DNA of 62,648 nucleotides. Origin: Adhaeribacter aerolatus (GTDB taxonomy: Bacteria; Bacteroidota; Bacteroidia; Cytophagales; Hymenobacteraceae). The notes under the pieces were generated by a model, which ran no database searches, had not been told where the DNA came from, and saw only the letters and a list, made by a program, of their open reading frames with translations. Location: the NCBI RefSeq assembly GCF_007991635.1, contig NZ_BJYS01000046.1, positions 1-62,648 of the forward strand, written 5' to 3'. The translations under genes and the position numbers were made by a program. Position 1 is the first letter of the stretch; every line of letters begins with the position of its first letter. Shown in pieces: positions 8,628-16,520 of this stretch.

Positions 8628-8708
8628 TTTTCGTTAGTCGTTGCTCATTAATTGTTGTTCGAGAAATTACACCAAGTTTTAGTTTATTCTAACTTGGACT
8701 ACTATACA

Positions 8709-8747
8709 AAAGCAGAAGCACCAAATTTACTTTGGTGCTTCTGCTTT
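8709..8747. terminator. Bidirectional terminator between ung and lepB
   Basis: A 17-bp perfect stem (8709-8725 with 8731-8747) with a 5-base loop, A-rich on the left and T-rich on the right. Confidence 0.92.
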
Positions 8748-8802
8748 AATTGAACCTAAAATTAAACCGTTAACGAAAATCGAATATCGAACAACGAAAA
8801 AT

Positions 8803-9906
8803 CTATTCTATTATCTTAAATATTCGGTTCCAGCGGATTTTACCACTTACACCGCCATTGGGATCCGACGACATCCAGATTAAAACGGCTTTACCTACAA
8901 TATGATCTTCGGGTACAAATCCCCAATACCGCGAGTCGGCTGAATTATGCCGGTTATCGCCCATCATAAAGTAGTAATTTTGCTTAAAAGTATATTGCGT
9001 TTGCGGTTTACCGCCAATGGTTAAAGTATTACCTTGTACCTCCACATTTTCGTTGCCTTCATACCGGCGAATAACCATTTCGTAAAGCGGGATAGTGGCA
9101 GAATCTAGCTTAATAGTAACGCCTTTCTTGGGGATATACAATGGCCCAAAATTGTCTTTATTCCATTTATATTGCGAAGGTACAAACGGGAAAATGGCCG
9201 GATCGGCATAACCGGCGGTGTCTTTAATTACTTCTACCCGTTTAATATAAGGCAAGGCCTCCAATGTTTTGGCCGTTGCTTCGGTAGTATAAACAGCATA
9301 GCCGCCCATGGCCGTATAAGGATCCGCAATATTATACTTCAGAAACTCTTTCGGAGAAATGGCGCTTTCGGATTGTAAATAGTAACTGAACTGAATTTTC
9401 TCTGGAACCGGAGCAGGTTCGCCATTAATATACGCTTTCATGTCGCGGATGGAGATGGTGTCGCCGGCAACGCCAATACACCGCTTAATATAATTGGTGC
9501 GTAAATCAACAGGGTGCTCTTCTTCTGGCGGAAAGTTAAAAACGACTACATCGCCTCTTTTTACTTCCGAAAACCCTGGCAGCCGGTATTGCTTTAGCTG
9601 AATGGCATCGGAATAGGAGGGAATATTAGTGCCCCAAATGGTTTGGTGGGTAAGCGGCACCTGCAAAGGGGTTTTTGGTGTACGCGGACCGTAGTGCAGT
9701 TTGCTTACAAACAAATAATCGCCTACCAGCAATGAGCCCTCCATCGAAGGCGTAGGAATAACGTAAGCCTCAAAAGTTGCCCACCTGATTAAAGTGGCGG
9801 CAACTACGGCAAATAATATTGCATCGCCCCATTCGCGGAAAAAACCTTTCCGGGCCAGGGTTCTGGATGGAGTAGAAGTCGCTGATTTCTTAAATTTTAA
9901 TTTCAT
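8803..9906 (-). CDS. lepB: Signal peptidase I
   Basis: Cleaves signal peptides of exported proteins at the periplasmic face of the inner membrane. One membrane anchor lies at about 28-45. Catalytic Ser54 is in PTPSMEGSL and catalytic Lys141 is in YIKRCIGVAGD, followed by the MGDNRHNSADSR box near the C-terminus. At 367 residues it is longer than the Proteobacterial form, with an insertion of about 110 residues between the catalytic boxes, as usual in Bacteroidota. It is the last gene of the parA-parB-DUF5683-dapB-lepB run, 26 bases after dapB. Confidence 0.96.
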   Translation of the reverse strand: MKLKFKKSATSTPSRTLARKGFFREWGDAILFAVVAATLIRWATFEAYVIPTPSMEGSLLVGDYLFVSKLHYGPRTPKTPLQVPLTHQTIWGTNIPSYSDAIQLKQYRLPGFSEVKRGDVVVFNFPPEEEHPVDLRTNYIKRCIGVAGDTISIRDMKAYINGEPAPVPEKIQFSYYLQSESAISPKEFLKYNIADPYTAMGGYAVYTTEATAKTLEALPYIKRVEVIKDTAGYADPAIFPFVPSQYKWNKDNFGPLYIPKKGVTIKLDSATIPLYEMVIRRYEGNENVEVQGNTLTIGGKPQTQYTFKQNYYFMMGDNRHNSADSRYWGFVPEDHIVGKAVLIWMSSDPNGGVSGKIRWNRIFKIIE

Positions 9907-9932
9907 AAATGAGTGTTAGCACCAGCCATGGT

Positions 9933-10652
9933 TTACAAATTAAGCAAATCTTTCATGCCGTATATTCCTTTTTTACCGGGAAGCCATTCGGCTGCCATTA
10001 CAGCACCTTCAGCAAAACCAATGCGGCTGTGAGCATTATGGGTTAATTCAATCGTATCGTGTTCCGAAGTATATTTTACCGTATGCAGGCCCACCACATC
10101 GGCGTAGCGCTCCGAAATTATATTTAATTCCTGCGGCCCCGGCGCAGCGGCATCACTTACCCATTTATTTTTAGCCGGGTAATTATTTAACAATCCTTCG
10201 GCCGTGGTAATAGCAGTACCACTGGGTTTATCTACCTTTTGCGTATGGTGTACTTCTTTAATTTCAACGTGAAAGCCCTCGTAGGCCTGCATTTTTGTGG
10301 CAATATATTCATTAAAATGGAAAAACAAATTTACGCCCACGCTATAATTAGAAGCATAAAAGAAAGAACCATTATTTTGCCGGCACAAGTCTTTAATTTC
10401 TTCAAAATGCTGCATCCAGCCCGTAGAGCCCGACACCACCGGTATGCCGTGCTGCAGGCAATATTTAATATTTTCCGGTGCCGATTCGGGGTGGGTAAAT
10501 TCTATGGCTACGTCGGTATTGGTGTGGTTGTACTCTTTTAAAGAATCCCGATTTTGAATATCGATAATACCGGCCAGTTCATGACCTTTTTGTAAAGCAA
10601 TTTGCTCAATGGTTTTACCCATTTTGCCGTAACCAATCAGTAAAATGCGCAT
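9933..10652 (-). CDS. dapB: 4-hydroxy-tetrahydrodipicolinate reductase
   Basis: Reduces 4-hydroxy-tetrahydrodipicolinate in the lysine/diaminopimelate pathway that supplies peptidoglycan. The 239 residues include the nucleotide-binding GYGKMG at the N-terminus, the substrate motif EVHHTQKVDKPSGTA with the catalytic His and Lys, and a C-terminal HNAHSR box. It is slightly shorter than the E. coli enzyme (about 270), as is common in Bacteroidota. Its start overlaps the stop of the upstream DUF5683 gene by one base (TAATG), indicating coupled translation. Confidence 0.96.
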   Translation of the reverse strand: MRILLIGYGKMGKTIEQIALQKGHELAGIIDIQNRDSLKEYNHTNTDVAIEFTHPESAPENIKYCLQHGIPVVSGSTGWMQHFEEIKDLCRQNNGSFFYASNYSVGVNLFFHFNEYIATKMQAYEGFHVEIKEVHHTQKVDKPSGTAITTAEGLLNNYPAKNKWVSDAAAPGPQELNIISERYADVVGLHTVKYTSEHDTIELTHNAHSRIGFAEGAVMAAEWLPGKKGIYGMKDLLNL

Positions 10653-11281
10653 TATTTTTTTAAGTTTAAACTAAGCGTAAAGGCTGGAACTACTTTATTA
10701 TTTAGGGTTGGTAACATATCCGGCTGAACTCTTAAGGTTAGTTCATCGCTGATATCAAAATCTTTTAAGTGCGCATAAACATACGCTTCCGAAACGTTGA
10801 TGCCATAAAAGAGTAAGGAATATAAGAAGGTATAATCGCGCCACCGACGGTACTGATCACGGCCACGGCTTAAAGTTGCCGCTTCGCGGTATTTATCTAC
10901 GTATTCATCTAAGGTACTGTCGTTCCCGTCAGTCCGGATTCTATAAGCAGTACGGAAACTAAGATATTGCTTGTGATTGTAATGCAAAAAATAGCCCAGT
11001 GCCGCGCCTCCGGCATATATTATTGGTATTTTCCAGTAGCTTTTATTATAAGCCTGGCCTAAACCTGGAATAACAGCCGAAAGAAAAGCAGCTTTACCCG
11101 GTTGGCTCCACTTACTAAACTGGTAAAATGGTACTTTAGGCGTTTGGGTTTTGGTACTATCTGGTGTACGCACTACAACTGAATCCTTGCCTTCGGTGAT
11201 TACCTGACCGTTCGCCTGAATACAGAAAATTGAAGATAAAAACAGTAAAAGCCCGAAAAGCCTTTGATGAATTATTTTCAT
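10652..11281 (-). CDS. DUF5683 domain membrane protein
   Basis: A 209-residue protein with an N-terminal signal sequence (about 1-25) and a conserved core, AAFLSAVIPGLGQAYNKSYWK, followed by a hydrophobic segment (about 85-105). This pattern matches DUF5683, found almost only in Bacteroidota and regularly placed between parB and dapB. Its role is unknown. The GLGQ-Y motif resembles small membrane proteins that pack in the envelope. Its start overlaps parB by four bases (ATGA), and its stop overlaps the dapB start. Confidence 0.8.
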   Translation of the reverse strand: MKIIHQRLFGLLLFLSSIFCIQANGQVITEGKDSVVVRTPDSTKTQTPKVPFYQFSKWSQPGKAAFLSAVIPGLGQAYNKSYWKIPIIYAGGAALGYFLHYNHKQYLSFRTAYRIRTDGNDSTLDEYVDKYREAATLSRGRDQYRRWRDYTFLYSLLFYGINVSEAYVYAHLKDFDISDELTLRVQPDMLPTLNNKVVPAFTLSLNLKK

Positions 11282-12201
11282 CCGGAATAATTTAGAATTT
11301 CCAGTATGCGGTTTAATTCATCAACGGATAAAAATGGAATTTTAATTTCGCCTTTGCCCGATTTATTTGATTTTACCTGAATTTTAGTGCCGAAATAAGT
11401 AGATAACCGGGATTCTACCTTTTTAACCTCGCCGGATAATTCGTTTTGGGTAGCCTGAACGGCTGGTTTATTTACTTTTTCCGGATTATTCAGTTTACGG
11501 ACTATTTCTTCTACTTTCCGTACCGAAAGTTCCTCATCCACAATCCGGCGGAAAACCTCAAGCTGCTGGTCAATATTTTCAATATTTATCAGCGCCCGGG
11601 CATGGCCCATCGTAATCAGGTTATCACGCAGCGCCACCTGAATGTCGGGGGGAAGTTTCAGCAACCGCAAGTAATTTGTTACGGTTGTTCTTTTTTTACC
11701 CACCCGTTCGCCCAACTCTTCCTGTTTCAGGCTGCACTCGCTTAGCAGGCGTTGGTAGCTCAAGGCTATTTCTATGGCATTCAGGTTTTCCCGCTGAATA
11801 TTTTCGATTAAAGCCATCTCCAGCATTTGCTGGTCGTTGGCTTTTCTGATATAAGCCGGAATAGCTTGCAAACCGGCCAGTTTAGAAGCCTGGTAGCGCC
11901 GCTCCCCCGAAATAAGCTGGTACTGGCCCGAATCTAGTTGCCGGACGGTAATAGGCTGAATAATGCCCTGCACCCGGATAGACTCCGCCAGTTCTTCCAG
12001 CGATTCCTGGTCGAAATGGGTGCGGGGTTGGTAAGGATTGGTTTGAATCTGGTCTACCGGAATATCGCCAACCACATTGGCCGGATTAGCCGATACCGTT
12101 GGAGAAGGTTCTGTTTTTTTGTCGTAGCTGCCTTCAATTAAAGCGCCTAAACCCCGACCTAAACCACCTTTTCTCTTTAAAATATTTTTATTATCTGACA
12201 T
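11278..12201 (-). CDS. parB: Chromosome partitioning protein ParB
   Basis: DNA-binding CTPase that loads on parS sites and drives origin segregation with ParA. The 307 residues have the typical KGGLGRGLGALI start, the ParB/sulfiredoxin-like domain (about 50-140) with IQTNPYQPR and the CTP-binding SGERRYQASKLAG box, then a helix-turn-helix (about 150-200) and a C-terminal dimer domain. It lies 11 bases after parA. No perfect parS palindrome was noticed in the window by eye. Confidence 0.96.
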   Translation of the reverse strand: MSDNKNILKRKGGLGRGLGALIEGSYDKKTEPSPTVSANPANVVGDIPVDQIQTNPYQPRTHFDQESLEELAESIRVQGIIQPITVRQLDSGQYQLISGERRYQASKLAGLQAIPAYIRKANDQQMLEMALIENIQRENLNAIEIALSYQRLLSECSLKQEELGERVGKKRTTVTNYLRLLKLPPDIQVALRDNLITMGHARALINIENIDQQLEVFRRIVDEELSVRKVEEIVRKLNNPEKVNKPAVQATQNELSGEVKKVESRLSTYFGTKIQVKSNKSGKGEIKIPFLSVDELNRILEILNYSG

Positions 12202-12212
12202 TTAATAAATCC

Positions 12213-12992
12213 TTACTGCGGCTGCAGAATACCATTCTTCTCCACTATCTCGCGCGCCAGGTTCAGGTAACTGATAGCGCCTTTGCTGTCGGCATCGTGC
12301 AGAAGCGCCGGTACACCAAAACTCGGCGACTCGCTTAATTTAACGTTGCGGGGAATAATCGTTTCGAATACCATTTGCTGAAAATGGAGCTGCACTTCTT
12401 CCACAACCTGGTTCGAGAGGCGCAAGCGCACATCGTACATGGTTAGTAAAATGCCTTCAATCTCCAAATCCTGGTTTAGCCGCGACTGAATAATTTTGAT
12501 GGTGTTTAATAATTTACCTAATCCCTCTAAAGCGAAATATTCGCATTGCACCGGAATAATAACCGAATTGGCAGCGGTTAAAGAGTTAACCGTAATCAAT
12601 CCCAGTGAAGGAGAGCAATCGATAATGATAAAATCGTAGCGGTCTTTAATGGGCGCCAGCGCTTCTTTCATTTTCACTTCCCGGTCGGGCAGGTTAATCA
12701 TCTCTACTTCGGCGCCTACCAAATCAATGTGCGAGGGAATTAAATCTAAAAAATCTATATTAGAGGGCATGATAATATTTTCTGCTTTCACATTATCAAC
12801 CATGCACTCGTAAATACTCTTCGAAATATCTTTGGGGTCGAAACCGACACCCGAAGTAGCATTGGCCTGCGGATCAGCATCCACCAAAAGTGTTTTGTAC
12901 TCCAGCGCAGCCAGGCTGGCGGCCAGGTTAATCGCCGAAGTGGTTTTGCCTACCCCGCCCTTTTGGTTGGCTACAGCAATAATTTTTCCCAT
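12213..12992 (-). CDS. parA: Chromosome partitioning ATPase ParA/Soj
   Basis: 259 residues of a standard chromosomal ParA. The deviant Walker A motif KGGVGKTT lies at about 11-18, followed by VDADPQANAT, the Walker B-like IIDCSPSLG, and PVQCEYFALEGL. It lacks the extra N-terminal DNA-binding domain of plasmid type Ia ParAs, supporting a chromosomal role. It is 22 bases downstream of the metallo-hydrolase gene and probably shares its transcript. Confidence 0.97.
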   Translation of the reverse strand: MGKIIAVANQKGGVGKTTSAINLAASLAALEYKTLLVDADPQANATSGVGFDPKDISKSIYECMVDNVKAENIIMPSNIDFLDLIPSHIDLVGAEVEMINLPDREVKMKEALAPIKDRYDFIIIDCSPSLGLITVNSLTAANSVIIPVQCEYFALEGLGKLLNTIKIIQSRLNQDLEIEGILLTMYDVRLRLSNQVVEEVQLHFQQMVFETIIPRNVKLSESPSFGVPALLHDADSKGAISYLNLAREIVEKNGILQPQ

Positions 12993-13014
12993 TGTATATT
13001 CTTAAACTAAAGTC

Positions 13015-13698
13015 TTAGAGATTAATTTTTTCACCGATTTGCATCAGCGTTAATTCTTTACCGGCTTGCCGCGCTGCTTCCAGTGCTTCTACGTGATCAA
13101 TTTCTATATTAGGCCAGGTGTCGTAGTGCATGCCAATTATTTTACGCGCGTTTACCCAATTAGCCGCAATCAGTGCATCGTATACATCCATGGTTAAGGT
13201 GCCGCCAACCGGCAGAAATGCCAAATCTACCCGCTGGTACAACTCCGCAATTATTTTCATGTCGTAAGTCAGGGCTGTATCGCCGGCAAAATAAATCAGC
13301 TTATCGGCACTTTCAATTACATAACTAGCCGGGTTACCAGCATAAGTGCCATCGGGCAATACACTGGAGTGCGCCGCAAATACCATGCGAACGGTGCCAA
13401 AAGGCAAATTAACTTTGCCACCAATATTCATGTGCACCACATTTTCCACGCCTTTGCTTTTGTACCACTCGCATACTTCGTAACTGGCCACTATGGCGGC
13501 ATTGTCTTTTTTGGCAAAATATTCGGCATCGGCCAGGTGATCCTGATGCGCGTGCGAAAGCAAAATGTAATCGGCTTGTATTGCTTCTTTATCTATGGAA
13601 GCAGCTAACTCGTTATACGTGATAAACGGATCAAATAATACTCGGGTACCACCTAAATTTAACAGAAAACAAGAGTGCCCTAAGTACGTTATTTCCAT
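13015..13698 (-). CDS. UPF0173-type metal-dependent hydrolase (metallo-beta-lactamase fold)
   Basis: A 227-residue metallo-beta-lactamase-fold protein. The metal motif SHAHQDHLAD near residue 50 gives HxHxDH. Further ligands are probable at AAHSSV near 110, FAGDTA near 139 and HYDTW near 200. This size and pattern match the YtkL/UPF0173 family, whose substrates are not established. It leads the run that continues into parA, and a -7 box is visible in its divergent spacer. Confidence 0.9.
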   Translation of the reverse strand: MEITYLGHSCFLLNLGGTRVLFDPFITYNELAASIDKEAIQADYILLSHAHQDHLADAEYFAKKDNAAIVASYEVCEWYKSKGVENVVHMNIGGKVNLPFGTVRMVFAAHSSVLPDGTYAGNPASYVIESADKLIYFAGDTALTYDMKIIAELYQRVDLAFLPVGGTLTMDVYDALIAANWVNARKIIGMHYDTWPNIEIDHVEALEAARQAGKELTLMQIGEKINL

Positions 13699-13756
13699 AG
13701 TTTTATTAGCTTTCGTTTAAACTGGGTTAAAGCCCTTTCAAAGGTTTAATATTAGG

Positions 13757-13764
13757 CAAAGATA
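13757..13764 (-). promoter_or_regulatory. Candidate -7 box (TATCTTTG) for the hydrolase-parA-lepB run
   Basis: The minus strand reads TATCTTTG, a perfect TAnnTTTG match, 59 bases before the hydrolase ATG in the 92-base divergent spacer. Confidence 0.5.
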
Positions 13765-13790
13765 AAGTATAATAAGTATTAATTTTCCAC

Positions 13791-15443
13791 ATGTTACCCA
13801 CACGTGCCCTTTTTTTATCTCTATTTTTAGGACTTTTTACTGGTTGCCAACCGGGAACCGATAAGCTAACGGACAAAAAAATATTTAAGTATAACCAGCC
13901 CGAAGCGCTCAGTTCGTTGGATCCGGCCTTTGCCCGCAACCAGGCTAATATCTGGGCGACAACGCAGCTTTACAATGGCTTAGTAGAGCTTGATGATCAA
14001 TTAAAACCTGCTCCGGCTATTGCCCGCACCTGGAAAGTTAGCCCCGATGGTTTAAAATACACCTTTTATCTGCGGCCGGATGTATATTTTCATGACCACC
14101 CGGTTTTTCCGAAGGGGCGGGGCCGGCGGGTAGTGGCCGAGGATTTTCGTTACAGCTTTCAGCGGCTGCTCAATCCCCAAACAGCCAGTACGGGAAGCTG
14201 GGTTTTTAAAGGCAAGGTGTTGGAGAATGCTCAAGGGATGGTTTCGGATACGTGTTTTAAAATTCAGAATGATAGTACCTTAATTATTTACCTAAAAGAA
14301 CCTTTTATTTCTTTTATCGAGCTTTTGAGTATGCCCTATTGCTTTGTGGTCCCGCGGGAAATAACCGAAAAGTACGGCAAGGATTTCCGGGAACATCCCG
14401 TGGGTACCGGCCCATTTTTGTTTAAATTGTGGGATGAAGGTAACGCGATTGTACTGCACAAAAATCCGAACTACTGGAAAAAAGACCAGGCCGGCAACCA
14501 ACTGCCTTACCTCGATGCCGTGCAGATTTCGTTTATCAACGACCGCAAAATGGAGTTCCTGACGTTTCAGCAGAAGAAGCTGGATTTTCTATCGGGCATC
14601 CGCGGCAGCTCCAAAGATTTAATCCTGAACAAAGACGGCACATTACAGGAAGAGTTTGCTAATAAGTTTAATCTGCAGAAAGCGCCTTACCTGAACACCG
14701 AATACATGGGCTTTCAGTTAGACCCAAAAAATTTGCGCGATCCCAATCCGGCTTGGCAGGACAAACGCGTAAGACAGGCCTTGAATTATGCCCTAAATAA
14801 AAAAGAACTGGTGGTTTATTACCGGAATAATTTAGGCATACCGGGCCACGCGGGCATGGTGCCGCCATCGCTTCCTTCGTTTAGTGCGGAGGAGGTGCGC
14901 GGGTATTCCTACAATCCTGGTAAAGCGCGGGAGTTGCTGGCCGCTGCCGGCTATACTCGCCAAAATCCTTTACATTTAACTTTAAATACCGTAGCCGAAC
15001 ACAAAGAAATTGCGGAGTTTATGCAGAAGAAGTGGTCGGAGGTTGGCGTAGTTGCTCAAATTAATATCAGCCAGGCCGCTGCCCACCAGGAAGCCGTAGA
15101 TAATGGCCGCTACGGATTTTTTATGAAATCCTGGTTTGGCGATTATCCCGATGCGGAAAACTTTCTGGCTCTCTTTTACAGTAAGAACTTTTCGCCGGCC
15201 GGACCCAACAAAACTCATTTTAAAAATGCCCGTTTCGATGCGCTTTACGAAAAAGCTAAACTGGAACAAAACACCGAAAAACGGTACCGGCTTTACCGCG
15301 AAATGGATAAAATTGTGGTAGAAGAGAGCCCGGTAATTGTACTCTTTTACGACGAAGTAGTAATGCTAACCCAGAAAAATATTGTAGGGATGAAAGCCGA
15401 TCCCATGAATACTTTACGACTGGAAAGCGTGAGGAAGCTTTGA
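13791..15443 (+). CDS. Peptide/oligopeptide ABC transporter substrate-binding lipoprotein (SBP family 5)
   Basis: A 550-residue extracytoplasmic solute-binding protein of the DppA/OppA type. It has a lipoprotein signal with lipobox LFTGC (Cys about residue 19). The family signature starts at ALSSLDPAFARNQANI, with YNGLVELD, WKVSPDGLKYTFYLRPDVYFHD and the YVGTGPFLFK-like HPVGTGPF box. The ligand is probably di- or oligopeptides, but this cannot be told from sequence. No permease or ATPase genes are adjacent on either side, so it is an orphan binding protein that must use a transporter encoded elsewhere. Confidence 0.92.
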   Translation: MLPTRALFLSLFLGLFTGCQPGTDKLTDKKIFKYNQPEALSSLDPAFARNQANIWATTQLYNGLVELDDQLKPAPAIARTWKVSPDGLKYTFYLRPDVYFHDHPVFPKGRGRRVVAEDFRYSFQRLLNPQTASTGSWVFKGKVLENAQGMVSDTCFKIQNDSTLIIYLKEPFISFIELLSMPYCFVVPREITEKYGKDFREHPVGTGPFLFKLWDEGNAIVLHKNPNYWKKDQAGNQLPYLDAVQISFINDRKMEFLTFQQKKLDFLSGIRGSSKDLILNKDGTLQEEFANKFNLQKAPYLNTEYMGFQLDPKNLRDPNPAWQDKRVRQALNYALNKKELVVYYRNNLGIPGHAGMVPPSLPSFSAEEVRGYSYNPGKARELLAAAGYTRQNPLHLTLNTVAEHKEIAEFMQKKWSEVGVVAQINISQAAAHQEAVDNGRYGFFMKSWFGDYPDAENFLALFYSKNFSPAGPNKTHFKNARFDALYEKAKLEQNTEKRYRLYREMDKIVVEESPVIVLFYDEVVMLTQKNIVGMKADPMNTLRLESVRKL

Positions 15444-15797
15444 TTATTATTTGCTGCGCAACATAGCCCAGATTAGCTGGGTTTAAGTTTAAATATTGTT
15501 CATTAATCTATTTGAATACAAGACCTAGCCAAACTAATAGAATTTAGACTTACGCAATCCTGAATTCCCAACTAAAATTAATACCCTTAAACTAATACTA
15601 TAGCCAACGTACGGCTGGTGATTTTTTTTGCCGGCCCCTGGAGGCTTTAAACCCGTAGGCTTAATATCTATCAATAGGGGTAGGGGCTAGGCCGGATGAG
15701 GAAAATACAGCAAAGGTGACGGAGGAAGTATTCCTGAAACTTTAAATATACATTTGGTTATTACCAGTAGGTGTAGTCTTGGGAAGTTATGGTTGAT
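15444..15797. other. Intergenic stretch with one long-range inverted repeat
   Basis: No gene is seen. CCGGCCCCT (15631-15639) can pair with AGGGGC-TA-GGCCGG (15682-15695) across a 42-base loop with a 2-base bulge. It lies between the SBP stop and the convergent lipoprotein gene and has no clear T run. It may be a structured spacer or a small repeat element. Confidence 0.3.
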
Positions 15798-16445
15798 TTA
15801 TCTGATTAATTTGGCTGTGTAAAGCAGTCCGTTTTCCATTACATAAACGGCCGGCCGACATTCCGGACAGGCCTCATAATTGGTGGTTTGGGAGGGCGGA
15901 TTAACCAGGAGTAAACGGCTATCCGGCCGATAAGAGATACCGGCGTTGCTTTGTACTTTATCAACGACTTTACCCGTTTGCGTCTCTATAATGTAATTAT
16001 TTAGGCAGGGGCTGCCGCAATCGATGCTTACCAGGGTATATTTCCCGGCAAAGTTGCTGCCGGTGGCTAAGCCGCGGGTTAAGGTTTTGCGGTAAAGCCG
16101 GGCGTCTTCGTGGCTGACCAAATCCAGCGGCGCGGCCTGTCCCTGGTATTTATCTTTAACCGCAAATGCTTCAAATTTAAATCCGGCCAGTTGCCGTTGG
16201 AGTAATTCATAAGTTTTATTTTCCTTCTTTTTGCCAGCACCGGATTTAGCCAGGACTTTAGTTTTACCAGCTATGGTTGCAGGAGCTGTGTTCTGTGCTT
16301 TGGTAGTTTCACTTGGTAATGGCGCAGGAGTATTTAAAGTTGCCGGTTCTTTTTCTTCTGTTTTCTGTTGCGGCGAGCAATTAAACATTAAAAGCGGGAG
16401 CAAGGATAGCAACAATAACTGCCTGAATTTTAATCTGAGTACCAT
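15798..16445 (-). CDS. Cys-rich lipoprotein, function unknown
   Basis: 215 residues. The lipoprotein signal ends in LLMFNCS (lipobox Cys about 23), followed by a low-complexity linker rich in T, P, A, E and K (about 24-75). The folded part (about 80-215) contains NFAGKYTLVSIDCGSPCLNNYIIE and YEACPECRPAVYVMENG, giving two CxxxC/CxxC-like pairs that could form disulfides or bind metal. Similar secreted proteins with a GCGSxC core occur in other Gram-negatives without known function. It is monocistronic on the minus strand, convergent with the SBP gene. Confidence 0.75.
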   Translation of the reverse strand: MVLRLKFRQLLLLSLLPLLMFNCSPQQKTEEKEPATLNTPAPLPSETTKAQNTAPATIAGKTKVLAKSGAGKKKENKTYELLQRQLAGFKFEAFAVKDKYQGQAAPLDLVSHEDARLYRKTLTRGLATGSNFAGKYTLVSIDCGSPCLNNYIIETQTGKVVDKVQSNAGISYRPDSRLLLVNPPSQTTNYEACPECRPAVYVMENGLLYTAKLIR

Positions 16446-16463
16446 ATCGTAAAACTCATAAAA

Positions 16464-16493
16464 AATGCCTGATGTTTTTGTACACCAGGCATT
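16464..16493 (-). terminator. Terminator of the pyrG-yidC unit
   Basis: AATGCCTG (16464-16471) pairs with CAGGCATT (16486-16493). On the minus strand the stem is followed by a T run, just after the yidC stop. Confidence 0.8.
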
Positions 16494-16520
16494 AATATTA
16501 TAAATTAATAATTTTCAAAA

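Noticed and set aside
11278-12992. parS sites near parA-parB
   Set aside because: No perfect TGTTTCACGTGAAACA-like or TGTTCCACGTGGAACA-like palindrome was noticed by eye; the nearest (TTTCAACGTGAAAG near 10263) has a disrupted centre.
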